A stretch of 19,138 bases of DNA from Bacillota bacterium. GTDB taxonomy: Bacteria; Bacillota; Clostridia; Christensenellales; Aristaeellaceae. This document shows positions 6,091 to 13,340 of this stretch, one piece after another; position 1 is the stretch's first letter, and every line of letters starts with the position of its first letter. Below the pieces are notes generated by a model. It was not told the origin of the DNA, searched no databases, and was given only the letters and a program-made list of their open reading frames with translations. Location: contig JAEZJP010000293.1 in the NCBI GenBank assembly GCA_023415715.1, forward strand, positions 1-19,138. The letters are read 5' to 3'. The translations under genes were made by a program, and so were the position numbers.

Positions 6091-8181
6091 TCACAAATCG
6101 CCAAGCGCCCGGCCCATGGCCAGCATGGATTCTCGAAGCCCGTTCACGATACGCATCTTTTCTTCTGTAGGCTGGTTATCGGGATCGAATTCGATGATGC
6201 TGCCGAAGGAGATGGTGCGCTTTTCACGGCTGGCGTACACAGGTATGAAAATGGCTTTCTTGCCTGTTTTGTTATAATACAGCGGGGCCAGCATGGTAAA
6301 GCCGGTAAAGAAATCGCCTATGCCCTTTTTAAGATAGCCAGGTTTGTCCAATGAGGCCGCGTCGGGATTTTCCGGGAAGATAAGCAGATTGTCTTCCGCC
6401 TGCATGGCTTCCACCGACATGCGGAAGGTGGATATCAGCTCCCTGGGTTTGTTTCGGTAGACGGGAATGCTTTCAATGGAGCGCATGGCCCATATGCATA
6501 AGGGGGCCAGCCAGTTGGATATTGGCTTTTTCATCCTCTCGGGCAGCCACATCTGCCTCTTGAAGGTATATTTATAGCAGTATTCCGCCACGTTTTCCCG
6601 GCTGTCCATCATATCGCTGATCGTCCACGGCCTAAACGAAAAGGGCACATACAGGTTGGTGACAACCGGGCCGTACAGTTCGCCGTGGTTGCAAATGAAA
6701 ATCAGCCGCCCATCCATCCCGGCCGGCACATTTTCGCGGCCTGCAAGCTTGTGGTAGTAAAAGGGACGCAGAAAAACCATAAGCAGCTTCAGGCCGTAAC
6801 GCCGGGGATGGCGGCGGATCACCACCGTTTCCAATTGGTTTTTCAGCGGTGCGTTTTCTTCGCCGTCCCCCTGCAGCTGCAAAAAACGCTGCAGTTTCTT
6901 TAGGTACCGCTTGGTAAGGGGAAATTTCAATACGCTGAGCATGGCCCCCAGAACCAGCAAAAGCGCGGGCACCACCAGCACGGGGCGGAAGCTGCGCACA
7001 AGGCTTTCCACATCCCTTGGCAGGTTGAAGCCGTTTAAAAAGCATAAAAGCGTCAAAAGCAAAAGTGTGAGCATCTGCCCGGCGAGCACCGCGGCCTCGC
7101 GGCCGGCGCTGCGCATGTAGGGATAACCGCTCAAATCTTCCCCCGCGCCGAACTGTGCTACACGGTGCATGTCCCGCTCCATGCCCGCTAGGCAAGTGGC
7201 GCTGACGGTGGCGCCGCAGGAGCAAAGCGCCAGGGAAAGATAAGCGCTTACAAACTTCAGGCTGCCGGAAATCTGCTGGGAGAACAGAATCAGCCCGTAC
7301 ATCCAGCAGCAAAGGCCGATCAGCAGCAGATACGCAGGGTCCGGGTCTCGGAGTCTGGTACGGGCAAGTATCCAGTCAGTCAATTCCCTGGCGGCCAGTG
7401 TACATACCAGGGAAAGAAGCATGCAGGTGAGTATCTCCTGCGCAGAGGTGGCAATAAAGGTATAGAGCATTACAAGCGTTACCTGCAGCGCCACAAGGAT
7501 CAGGTTGTGCATAAGCTCATAAGCGTTGAAGGCATTCATTTTATGCAGGCCCTGGGCCAGAGAGCGGAAGGAATCTTCCCGGGGAATCTCCGCTTCGGGG
7601 TCTTTCAGCTGCGATCTGTCCTTCCAAAGGGAGTATGCCTCCAGCACGGCGCTTAGCAGGAAGCCGCCAAACATTTGCCATGCGGGCAGTTCATCCACGC
7701 TCCAGGTGAGCAAAATGGCCACAACCGCCGCAGGGACTACGTGGCACAAGATGGATATTATCCAAAAACGGCGCCTGGGCAGACGCCCGTTTACGTACCT
7801 TCGCATAATGCGTCGGCAAAGGATGCCGCGCATGGTAATGCCAAGCACAATGGCAAACAAGATCCATACCGCCGGGTTTTCCAATGTGATGGGGTAGATC
7901 ATCAGCAGAAAAAAGTTGGATAGAAGAAGAATGGAAAGCATTGCAGGCCCCAGCCAGCGGGCCGTAAAGCTTAAGTATTTCCTTGCTTCGCCCGTGTAGC
8001 TTTGGAAGAATACGGCGGCAGCGCGCCCGCTCATAAACAGCGCGCCGCCAAAGATGGGCATGGCAACCAAGGATCTGGAGACAAGCATGCAATACATGAA
8101 AGCGTATAAATTGCTGAGCGACATCAACGTCATCATGGCACTGCGCGTACGGGCAATTACCGCGTATTTTTTGGACAGCAT
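6091..8181 (-). CDS. Membrane protein with transporter-like N-terminal half and C-terminal PlsC-like acyltransferase domain
   Basis: This 696-residue protein has two parts. Residues 1-420 hold roughly ten to twelve hydrophobic segments with a central soluble stretch (about 187-220), reminiscent of an MFS-like layout but without a clear MFS motif A. Residues about 455-696 form a lysophospholipid acyltransferase (LPLAT/PlsC) domain: FICNHGELYGP (NH at 498-499), IPVYR at 572-576, and IFPEN at 601-605. In the first motif the canonical HX4D reads HX4G (G504). The architecture recalls LplT-Aas type pairs, in which a lysophospholipid flippase is joined to an acyltransferase. A role in membrane lipid remodelling is inference. 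ATG at 8181 is preferred because AAGGAGG (8190-8196) lies 8 bases upstream; an in-frame GTG at 8187 is too close to it. The gene is monocistronic with its own promoter. Confidence 0.85.
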   Translation of the reverse strand: MLSKKYAVIARTRSAMMTLMSLSNLYAFMYCMLVSRSLVAMPIFGGALFMSGRAAAVFFQSYTGEARKYLSFTARWLGPAMLSILLLSNFFLLMIYPITLENPAVWILFAIVLGITMRGILCRRIMRRYVNGRLPRRRFWIISILCHVVPAAVVAILLTWSVDELPAWQMFGGFLLSAVLEAYSLWKDRSQLKDPEAEIPREDSFRSLAQGLHKMNAFNAYELMHNLILVALQVTLVMLYTFIATSAQEILTCMLLSLVCTLAARELTDWILARTRLRDPDPAYLLLIGLCCWMYGLILFSQQISGSLKFVSAYLSLALCSCGATVSATCLAGMERDMHRVAQFGAGEDLSGYPYMRSAGREAAVLAGQMLTLLLLTLLCFLNGFNLPRDVESLVRSFRPVLVVPALLLVLGAMLSVLKFPLTKRYLKKLQRFLQLQGDGEENAPLKNQLETVVIRRHPRRYGLKLLMVFLRPFYYHKLAGRENVPAGMDGRLIFICNHGELYGPVVTNLYVPFSFRPWTISDMMDSRENVAEYCYKYTFKRQMWLPERMKKPISNWLAPLCIWAMRSIESIPVYRNKPRELISTFRMSVEAMQAEDNLLIFPENPDAASLDKPGYLKKGIGDFFTGFTMLAPLYYNKTGKKAIFIPVYASREKRTISFGSIIEFDPDNQPTEEKMRIVNGLRESMLAMGRALGDL

Positions 8182-8221
8182 ACGCACAGCCTCCTTTTTT
8201 TCGACAATTTATACTGTTGCT

Positions 8222-8250
8222 ATTGTAGCATAGGGTAGACACAGGCGCAA
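8222..8250 (-). promoter_or_regulatory. Promoter of the membrane/acyltransferase gene
   Basis: On the minus strand there is a -35 TTGCGC (8245-8250), a 17-base spacer, and a -10 TACAAT (8222-8227) with an extended TGC before it. Initiation would fall near 8215, leaving a short leader that carries the AAGGAGG site. Confidence 0.7.
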
Positions 8251-8304
8251 CCATGATAGGGGGGGCCTTAACAGGCATGCTTTCAAACCTATGCGTCAGA
8301 TTAC

Positions 8305-8332
8305 AAAAAAAGGCCGCCTTTTTAGGGCGGCC
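8305..8332 (-). terminator. Rho-independent terminator of the lipoprotein gene
   Basis: On the minus strand a 7-bp GC stem (GGCCGCC, 8326-8332 with 8312-8318) and a 7-base loop are followed directly by seven Ts (8311-8305). It stands 17 bases past the lipoprotein stop and upstream of the acyltransferase promoter, so it separates the two units. Confidence 0.88.
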
Positions 8333-8349
8333 CATATGGATATCGTACA

Positions 8350-9144
8350 CTATTTGGTTAGCGTCATCGTTTCCCTGATCTTTGCGTGGTTCTTCAAATA
8401 GTCGGAGTTGTAGCCGGCAGCGTGGGACATGTGAACGCTGTATAACACCTTGTCGATGCAGATCACATGCACACGGCCGCGGACCCGGGTTCCATCCACC
8501 AATGTGCCCTGGTAATCGGCATATACTCCATCGTGATCCATCAGCGTTCTCTCAGCGGTATTGGATGGCCGCCAATCTGATTTGTTAAAGTTGGTGGAGC
8601 TGATGGTATCCAGCATGCCTTGGACTTCCTTCACCAAGTCGCTTTGGTTGTAATCCTTGTTGACAGGAACCTTGCGAATGGTGATGAAGGCGGTGTAATT
8701 GTCCCTCTTCTCGGGCTCGGTGAGTGTAAATGTGTCATCGATGGAATCGTCACTCGTCCAGCCGACAGGTCCGTCAAACTTCAGGCCCAGTTTGGTGGCC
8801 TCATAGGTCGTATAGCTGAATGTAAGTGCCGGGCGGGGCGTGGGGGTGGGCATATCAATGGGGTCAAGCGGCAGGGGCGTTGATCCGGCATAAGCATAGG
8901 TTTCCACGGATGCCACATCCTGCGGCGTTTCCGCGGTGATATCCCCGCCTGAATCCTCCTCGCCCAATGGATCGCCCGCAACATCCGTATCTCCCTGCGG
9001 TACCGCCGTCGGTTCTATTGTGGGGGTGGGCAAACCATAACCGGCCGGCGCCTGCGTTGCCATGTCAAACAGCTGTGGCGAGGCACAGCCGGACAGGGCA
9101 GCCAGCAAAACGCACAGCAGCAAAACCAAGCTTATTTTGCGCAT
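8350..9144 (-). CDS. Secreted lipoprotein with Pro/Thr-rich linker and unknown C-terminal domain
   Basis: The 264-residue product starts with a lipoprotein signal peptide (MRKISLVLLLCVLLAALSGC). The lipobox LSGC places the lipidated cysteine at residue 20, so the mature protein is anchored to the outer face of the membrane by Lgt and Lsp. Residues about 35-105 are low-complexity and rich in Pro, Thr, Asp and Glu (PTPTIEPTAVP, PTPTPRP), a flexible spacer. Residues about 110-264 form a compact domain (KLGLKFDGPVGWTSDD near its start). This loosely resembles PsbP/DUF1795-like domains, but I do not assign a function. Start choice: GGAGG at 9156-9160 suits ATG 9144 (11-base spacing) or the upstream TTG. 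The frame is open further to 9231 without a plausible signal. The gene has its own near-consensus promoter and terminator. Confidence 0.85.
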   Translation of the reverse strand: MRKISLVLLLCVLLAALSGCASPQLFDMATQAPAGYGLPTPTIEPTAVPQGDTDVAGDPLGEEDSGGDITAETPQDVASVETYAYAGSTPLPLDPIDMPTPTPRPALTFSYTTYEATKLGLKFDGPVGWTSDDSIDDTFTLTEPEKRDNYTAFITIRKVPVNKDYNQSDLVKEVQGMLDTISSTNFNKSDWRPSNTAERTLMDHDGVYADYQGTLVDGTRVRGRVHVICIDKVLYSVHMSHAAGYNSDYLKNHAKIRETMTLTK

Positions 9145-9210
9145 CAAATGCATTTCCTCCATCCGTTGCCGTATACGTGCATTATGGTACATCAAAAATG
9201 ATAACGATTG

Positions 9211-9243
9211 ACGAATCAAATTCATTCCCATTTAACGATTCGT
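9211..9243. repeat. Inverted repeat in the lipoprotein gene leader
   Basis: ACGAATC (9211-9217) and GATTCGT (9237-9243) are perfectly complementary across 19 bases. The heptamer AACGATT also occurs twice in direct orientation (9204-9210 and 9234-9240). It lies within the predicted 5' untranslated region and downstream of the start point. It could be an operator or a weak RNA stem. Confidence 0.4.
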
Positions 9244-9268
9244 GACGGTTTTGTAAAACATCATCTTT

Positions 9269-9297
9269 ATTGTATCAGCAGATGAAGGCGCTGTCAA
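9269..9297 (-). promoter_or_regulatory. Promoter of the lipoprotein gene
   Basis: Minus strand: perfect -35 TTGACA (9292-9297), 17-base spacer, -10 TACAAT (9269-9274) preceded by TGA (extended -10). It begins 8 bases past the yhaM stop codon. The leader is about 118 bases and holds an inverted repeat (9211-9243). Confidence 0.85.
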
Positions 9298-9304
9298 ATT
9301 TGAC

Positions 9305-10285
9305 TTACGCCAGAGGTTCTTCTCCGGTCTTTTTCATATCCAGGCTGTCATATCTGGGATGGTATATGCGCCTGTCCAAAGACCAGATCTTTTCGCTGAA
9401 GGTGCCTTCCGGGATTCTGTCCAGAATGCCCTGCATCTCATTCATGCGGGCGTCCAGTACGTCGATCCAATGCAGCGCCTCCGCCTCCGGAAACATGGGC
9501 CGGCGCGGACTGCCGTAATCCGGTTCGCCGTGATGGCTGATAATCATATGCTCCAAAAGCAATACAAGCTCCCCGTCAATTTGAACCTTGGCGGCCGCTT
9601 CCCTAAGCTGGGCAACGCCCCGTACCAAATGGCCGACCAGAAGCCCGTCCGCCGTGTAATCACTGACGTTGCCAAAGCTGTCGCTGTCCATTTCCGCAAT
9701 TTTTGCCAGGTCATGCAGGATGACACCGGCCCGTAAAAGGTCGGCGTCCAGAAATGGATAACAGGCAAGCACAGCATCAGCCGTTTTGAGCATGCTGGTG
9801 GTATGATGAAGCAGCCCGCTGCGCTCAGCGTGGTGCAGCCTCTGGGCGGCGGGGAAATAGGCAAGCTCCTCCCCGGCCATGCGCAAAGCTTCCATCAATA
9901 ACGCCTTCAGCGGCTCCCTTGTCATGCCGTCGATGACCTTTAGAAGTGTAAGGCGCATCTGATCCGGCGGCTCCGGGGCACAGGGCGTAAGCAGTGAAAT
10001 ATCCATTTCATCCTGCGGCTCCACGGGGCGCATTTTATCAACCCGCAACTGAAGCCGGCCGTTATATTCCAAAACAAGGCCCCGCACCTTAATGGCCGTT
10101 CCCGTTTGGGGCGCTGTTACGGCGCTGTCCCACACCTTGGCGTTGATTTCCCCCGACTTGTCCGCCAGGTTCATGTCCAGATAGCGGCTGCCGCTGGTAG
10201 CCGTGCGCTGCTCGGCGGAGCGGACCAGTAAATATCCTTCAAACCGCAAATCCTTAACGAACTGGGAAACGGTCGTCTGCTCCAT
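9305..10285 (-). CDS. yhaM: YhaM-type 3'-5' exoribonuclease (OB fold + HD domain)
   Basis: A 326-residue protein with the architecture of B. subtilis YhaM/CBF1, a cytosolic Mn-dependent 3'-5' exonuclease acting on RNA and single-stranded DNA. The OB-fold nucleic-acid-binding domain spans about residues 10-90 (SRYLDMNLADKSGEINAKVW). The HD-superfamily metal site follows, with H160/H161, the HD pair H191-D192 in LHDLAK, the HH pair at 251-252 (ISHHGE), and D276/D279. The length is normal (314-330). The start ATG at 10285 has AAAGGAGG nine bases upstream. It is the last gene of the yybS-rplI-dnaB run, 27 bases after dnaB. This is not its usual B. subtilis position. No terminator is visible before the lipoprotein promoter, so read-through is possible. 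Confidence 0.92.
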   Translation of the reverse strand: MEQTTVSQFVKDLRFEGYLLVRSAEQRTATSGSRYLDMNLADKSGEINAKVWDSAVTAPQTGTAIKVRGLVLEYNGRLQLRVDKMRPVEPQDEMDISLLTPCAPEPPDQMRLTLLKVIDGMTREPLKALLMEALRMAGEELAYFPAAQRLHHAERSGLLHHTTSMLKTADAVLACYPFLDADLLRAGVILHDLAKIAEMDSDSFGNVSDYTADGLLVGHLVRGVAQLREAAAKVQIDGELVLLLEHMIISHHGEPDYGSPRRPMFPEAEALHWIDVLDARMNEMQGILDRIPEGTFSEKIWSLDRRIYHPRYDSLDMKKTGEEPLA

Positions 10286-10300
10286 AAAACGGAGCCTCCT

Positions 10301-10316
10301 TTAACAAAAATGTTAA
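10301..10316. repeat. Small AT-rich inverted repeat at the dnaB-yhaM junction
   Basis: TTAACA (10301-10306) and TGTTAA (10311-10316) form a 6-bp stem with a 4-base loop. It overlaps the dnaB stop codon and directly abuts the yhaM ribosome binding site. It may tune coupling between the genes, but chance is not excluded. Confidence 0.35.
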
Positions 10317-11659
10317 GGCGCGTCAAACCCCGCCGGATTGGTGTAAGTGGCATATTCGCTGAACCAGCCCACCTTCACCGTGCCCAAGGGGCCGTTGCGC
10401 TGCTTGGCAAGGATAATTTCGCCCATATTGTCTTCCTCACCGCCGGTCATGTTGTAATAACCTTCCCTGTGGATGAACATGACCACATCGGCATCCTGCT
10501 CGATGGAGCCGGAATCCCTTAAATCGCTTAGCACAGGCCGCTTGTCCTGACGGCTGGCCAGTGCACGGGAAAGCTGCGCGCAGGCGACGAGGGGAACCTT
10601 CAATTCCAGGGCAATGCCCTTTAATTGTCTGGAGATCTCGCTGACTTCCAACTGCCTGTTTTCCGTTTTTTTATCGCTGCCCATCAATTGCAGATAGTCC
10701 ACAACGATCAAATCGAGGCCCTTGTCCATCATCAGCCTGCGGCAGCGGCTTCGAAGCTGCGTAGGGGTGAGGCCCGCCGTATCGTCGATGTACAGGGGCG
10801 ACGCAGCAATAGGGCCGAGCACCTTGGCCAGCTTCATCCAATCCTCGTCTTTGAGCGTGCCGGAGCGCACCTTTTGCAAATTGATCCTGGCCTCGGAGCA
10901 GAGCATACGCATAACGATCTGCTCCCTGGGCATTTCCAGGCTGAACACAGCGGTGGTTTTGCCCTTGTTTAGGCAGGCGTGCTGCGCAATGTTCATACCA
11001 AGTGCGGTTTTACCCATGGAAGGACGGGCGCCGATCAATATCAATTCGCCCGGATGCATGCCCGTCAGCAGGTTATCCAGGTCATAAAAGCCGGTGGGCA
11101 CCCCGTTTATCTGTCCTTTTAGCCTCGCCAGTTCCTCAATTTTTTCGTAAGTGGAAGTTAATATCTCGTCGATGCGAACAAGCGCTTCACCGCTTGCCCT
11201 TCGCATAACGATGTCAAATATGGCTTTTTCCGCATGGTTCAATATATCAGGCACAGGGTCCTGCTGGCTGTAGCTTTCCGTGCTGATCTGCTGGGAGGCG
11301 GAAATCAGCCTGCGCAATGTGGATTTTTCCGATACGATGCCAATGTAGGCTTTCACATTGGCGGTGGTGGGCACATACTGGGAAACTTCAATGAGATATG
11401 CGGTTCCACCGATGCCTTCCAGCGTACCCCGGCGGTTCAGTTCACTGTCTACTGTGACCAGGTCCACCGGGCTGCCCGACGAATGAAGCGTGCGCATGGC
11501 GGAAAACAGTTCCCGGTGGGCGGGAGCGTAAAAATCCTCCGCTGTTAGCAGTTCCGCCGCCAGCATGACAGCGGCGGGATCCTGCATCATGGCACCCAGC
11601 ACCGAGCGTTCGGCCTCCAGGCTGTGGGGCGGTACGGCCCGGCCCATACCTTGTTCCAT
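10313..11659 (-). CDS. dnaB: Replicative DNA helicase DnaB (DnaC in Bacillus)
   Basis: Hexameric 5'-3' helicase that unwinds the fork ahead of the replisome and interacts with primase. The 448 residues are of normal length. The N-terminal DnaB domain begins at PHSLEAERSVLGAMM (11-25). The RecA-like core carries Walker A GARPSMGKT (210-218), the catalytic SLEM glutamate E242, Walker B LIVVD (317-321) followed by YLQLM, the AQLSR sensor (361-365), and LRDSGSIEQDAD (380-391). There is no intein. The ATG at 11659 has GGGGAGG about 8 bases upstream. It lies 21 bases after rplI, as in most Firmicutes. Confidence 0.97.
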   Translation of the reverse strand: MEQGMGRAVPPHSLEAERSVLGAMMQDPAAVMLAAELLTAEDFYAPAHRELFSAMRTLHSSGSPVDLVTVDSELNRRGTLEGIGGTAYLIEVSQYVPTTANVKAYIGIVSEKSTLRRLISASQQISTESYSQQDPVPDILNHAEKAIFDIVMRRASGEALVRIDEILTSTYEKIEELARLKGQINGVPTGFYDLDNLLTGMHPGELILIGARPSMGKTALGMNIAQHACLNKGKTTAVFSLEMPREQIVMRMLCSEARINLQKVRSGTLKDEDWMKLAKVLGPIAASPLYIDDTAGLTPTQLRSRCRRLMMDKGLDLIVVDYLQLMGSDKKTENRQLEVSEISRQLKGIALELKVPLVACAQLSRALASRQDKRPVLSDLRDSGSIEQDADVVMFIHREGYYNMTGGEEDNMGEIILAKQRNGPLGTVKVGWFSEYATYTNPAGFDAP

Positions 11660-11680
11660 GGTCGCTACCTCCCCGTCAAC

Positions 11681-12133
11681 TTACTTTTCGGCAGCGGCCA
11701 CGTGCACCTTCATGGTGGTGGTAATGCCGGGATACACCCAGACAGTCACATCCACATCCCCCACTTGGCGGATGGGTTCGGGAAGCTCGATTTTGCGCTT
11801 GTCTACCGATAGGCCATGCTGTTTTGTAAGCGCTTCGGCAATTTCCTGGGAGGTGATGCTGCCGTACAGGCGGCCCTTTTCGCCGCACCTTGCGGTTAGC
11901 TGTATGATCTTGCCGTGCAGAAGGTGCGCCTTGGCCTGTGCTTCCGCCTTGCGTTCCGCTTCTTTCTTCGCTTCGGCCTCGCGCTTGCGTTCTACTTCCT
12001 TCAGTGCACTGGGTGTAGCCTCCATGGCCCATTTACGGGGGAAAAGATAATTGCGAGCAAATCCGTCGGATACGTTGATGATTTCATCCTTTACACCGGA
12101 ACCTTTTACATCCTGAAGCAAAATGACCTTCAT
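11681..12133 (-). CDS. rplI: 50S ribosomal protein L9
   Basis: Large-subunit protein that binds 23S rRNA near the L1 stalk. The 150 residues equal the family length. The N-terminal RNA-binding domain is typical (MKVILLQDVKGSG, NVSDGFARNYLFPRKWA). A long Ala/Glu/Lys connecting helix runs over about residues 48-70, and the C-terminal domain carries GRLYGSITSQEIAEAL. The start is the ATG at 12133, since L9 begins MKVILL; the longer open frame to 12172 is excluded. Its GGGAGG lies within the last codons of the upstream yybS-like gene, with a single base between the two genes, so translation is probably coupled. Confidence 0.97.
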   Translation of the reverse strand: MKVILLQDVKGSGVKDEIINVSDGFARNYLFPRKWAMEATPSALKEVERKREAEAKKEAERKAEAQAKAHLLHGKIIQLTARCGEKGRLYGSITSQEIAEALTKQHGLSVDKRKIELPEPIRQVGDVDVTVWVYPGITTTMKVHVAAAEK

Positions 12134-12134
12134 T

Positions 12135-13205
12135 TCAGCTTTCCTCCCTCTCTTTTGGCGTTCGTAAGCCACGGATATTCAAAAATTGGTCCGCGATGCC
12201 CAGAATCATAAGCAGTGTGGGCACCAGCAGATAAAGAAGGCACGGCCACAGCCTGCGGAAGACTGGGCGGTTTCCGCCGCGCGTCTGAAAAAAATCCATC
12301 AGCGCCGCGCCTTGAATCACAAAAATAGTGGAGAATGCAGCCCACATCATGTTTCCGGCCAGCAGCATACCCGGATTGGGGAATAGGGTGGGTAAAAAGT
12401 TCCCAAGACCGAGGAGCAATACCTTAAAACCGGTGCTGCGGCTTAGATGCCAGGAGGCAAATGGCGCCATCTCCGGAACGGGAATCTTTTTGGCCCGGGC
12501 GGATACGATGGGGAATGCCACGCCGAACACCCCAGCCAGAATGGCGTTATTGATTACTGTGGTGGGCAGAAAGGTATACAGGGAATTTTCGAGCAGCGTC
12601 CGAAGACCGTTCAATAATTCCGTGCGGACGCTGGGCATAAGCGCGCCGGAGGTCATGGAAGTCCAAATCGCTTCCGCCAGCGCCCGCAAGCCCGTGAGCA
12701 TCTCTTCCGGGACTGTAAGCAGGCGGGACTGATATAACTGCAGCAGAATTTGATCCCCATACGGAGAAGCGGAAATCTGGTTCACAAGAAATTCAGCCCC
12801 GCCGGAAAACAGATTGCCTCCAAGATAGGGTCGAAGGATCAGCAGGATGGCCGTTTGGCTGACAGCCAGCAGCGCCACATGCGCCGCGGCAGCCTGCCAA
12901 AAAGGAATCTTGCGGGAAAAACAGACCACATGCACAGCCAGAAATGGCCAAAGATACAGCGCGCAAAGAAGGGGCGCCAGCGTACCCCCGAAGTTCAACC
13001 ACGCCGCGGCAGGCGCCAGCATGGCACAGGCTGCCATGGGAACAAAGCCGGCCCTTATGCCGCATATAGCAAGCAGCACAGGGGAAACAAAACACAGGAA
13101 GATAAACAATACGGGGATATAGGAAGTGATCCAAAGCAGCACCACATAGGCCACGAGCCATATAAGCGCCATTTTGAGGTTGCGAACCAAGGGATACTGA
13201 ACCAT
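12135..13205 (-). CDS. YybS-like (DUF2232) multi-spanning membrane protein
   Basis: A 356-residue integral membrane protein with about eight hydrophobic segments. It sits immediately upstream of rplI-dnaB, exactly where Firmicutes carry yybS, whose product belongs to DUF2232 and has no established function. The assignment rests on this synteny, the length (family about 300-320) and the hydrophobic pattern. A C-terminal segment with FKVLLLGLGNFLPTLFPNPG fits the family only loosely. ATG at 13205 follows AAAAGGAG with an 8-base spacing. It is the first gene of the operon, 58 bases downstream of a near-consensus promoter. In Bacillus gdpP lies between yybS and rplI. Here it is absent. Confidence 0.8.
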   Translation of the reverse strand: MVQYPLVRNLKMALIWLVAYVVLLWITSYIPVLFIFLCFVSPVLLAICGIRAGFVPMAACAMLAPAAAWLNFGGTLAPLLCALYLWPFLAVHVVCFSRKIPFWQAAAAHVALLAVSQTAILLILRPYLGGNLFSGGAEFLVNQISASPYGDQILLQLYQSRLLTVPEEMLTGLRALAEAIWTSMTSGALMPSVRTELLNGLRTLLENSLYTFLPTTVINNAILAGVFGVAFPIVSARAKKIPVPEMAPFASWHLSRSTGFKVLLLGLGNFLPTLFPNPGMLLAGNMMWAAFSTIFVIQGAALMDFFQTRGGNRPVFRRLWPCLLYLLVPTLLMILGIADQFLNIRGLRTPKEREES

Positions 13206-13262
13206 GGGATAGCTCCTTTTCAGGCCGTTGCAATCAGACGTTTCGCAACAAGGATTCTATAT

Positions 13263-13291
13263 ATTGTAAGGCAAAACAGGCGGCACGTCAA
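13263..13291 (-). promoter_or_regulatory. Promoter of the yybS-rplI-dnaB-yhaM operon
   Basis: Minus strand: -35 TTGACG (13286-13291), 17-base spacer, -10 TACAAT (13263-13268). Two 14-base direct repeats (13303-13338) lie upstream of the -35, on the activator side. Confidence 0.85.
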
Positions 13292-13302
13292 CATAAGCCC
13301 GC

Positions 13303-13338
13303 CAGGCAGGAAACCCAGTTTTGTCAGGCAAGAAACCC
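13303..13338. repeat. Two 14-base direct repeats, 22 bases apart, upstream of the operon promoter
   Basis: CAGGCAGGAAACCC (13303-13316) and CAGGCAAGAAACCC (13325-13338) agree at 13 of 14 bases and are offset by 22, two helical turns. They occupy the space between the TetR stop codon and the -35 of the yybS-like operon. They may be a regulator-binding pair. Confidence 0.6.
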
Positions 13339-13340
13339 TG

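Noticed and set aside
6632..7312. 226-codon frame on the minus strand within the acyltransferase gene
   Set aside because: It is an out-of-frame shadow of the same strand's real gene, with Arg/Ala/Gly-rich wording and no motif.
9145..9231. N-terminal extension of the lipoprotein
   Set aside because: It would add 29 residues before a complete lipoprotein signal peptide, has no ribosome binding site, and overlaps the untranslated leader.
13303..13338. Start of a CRISPR array
   Set aside because: There are only two short units (14 bases) 22 bases apart, with no further copies and no cas genes.
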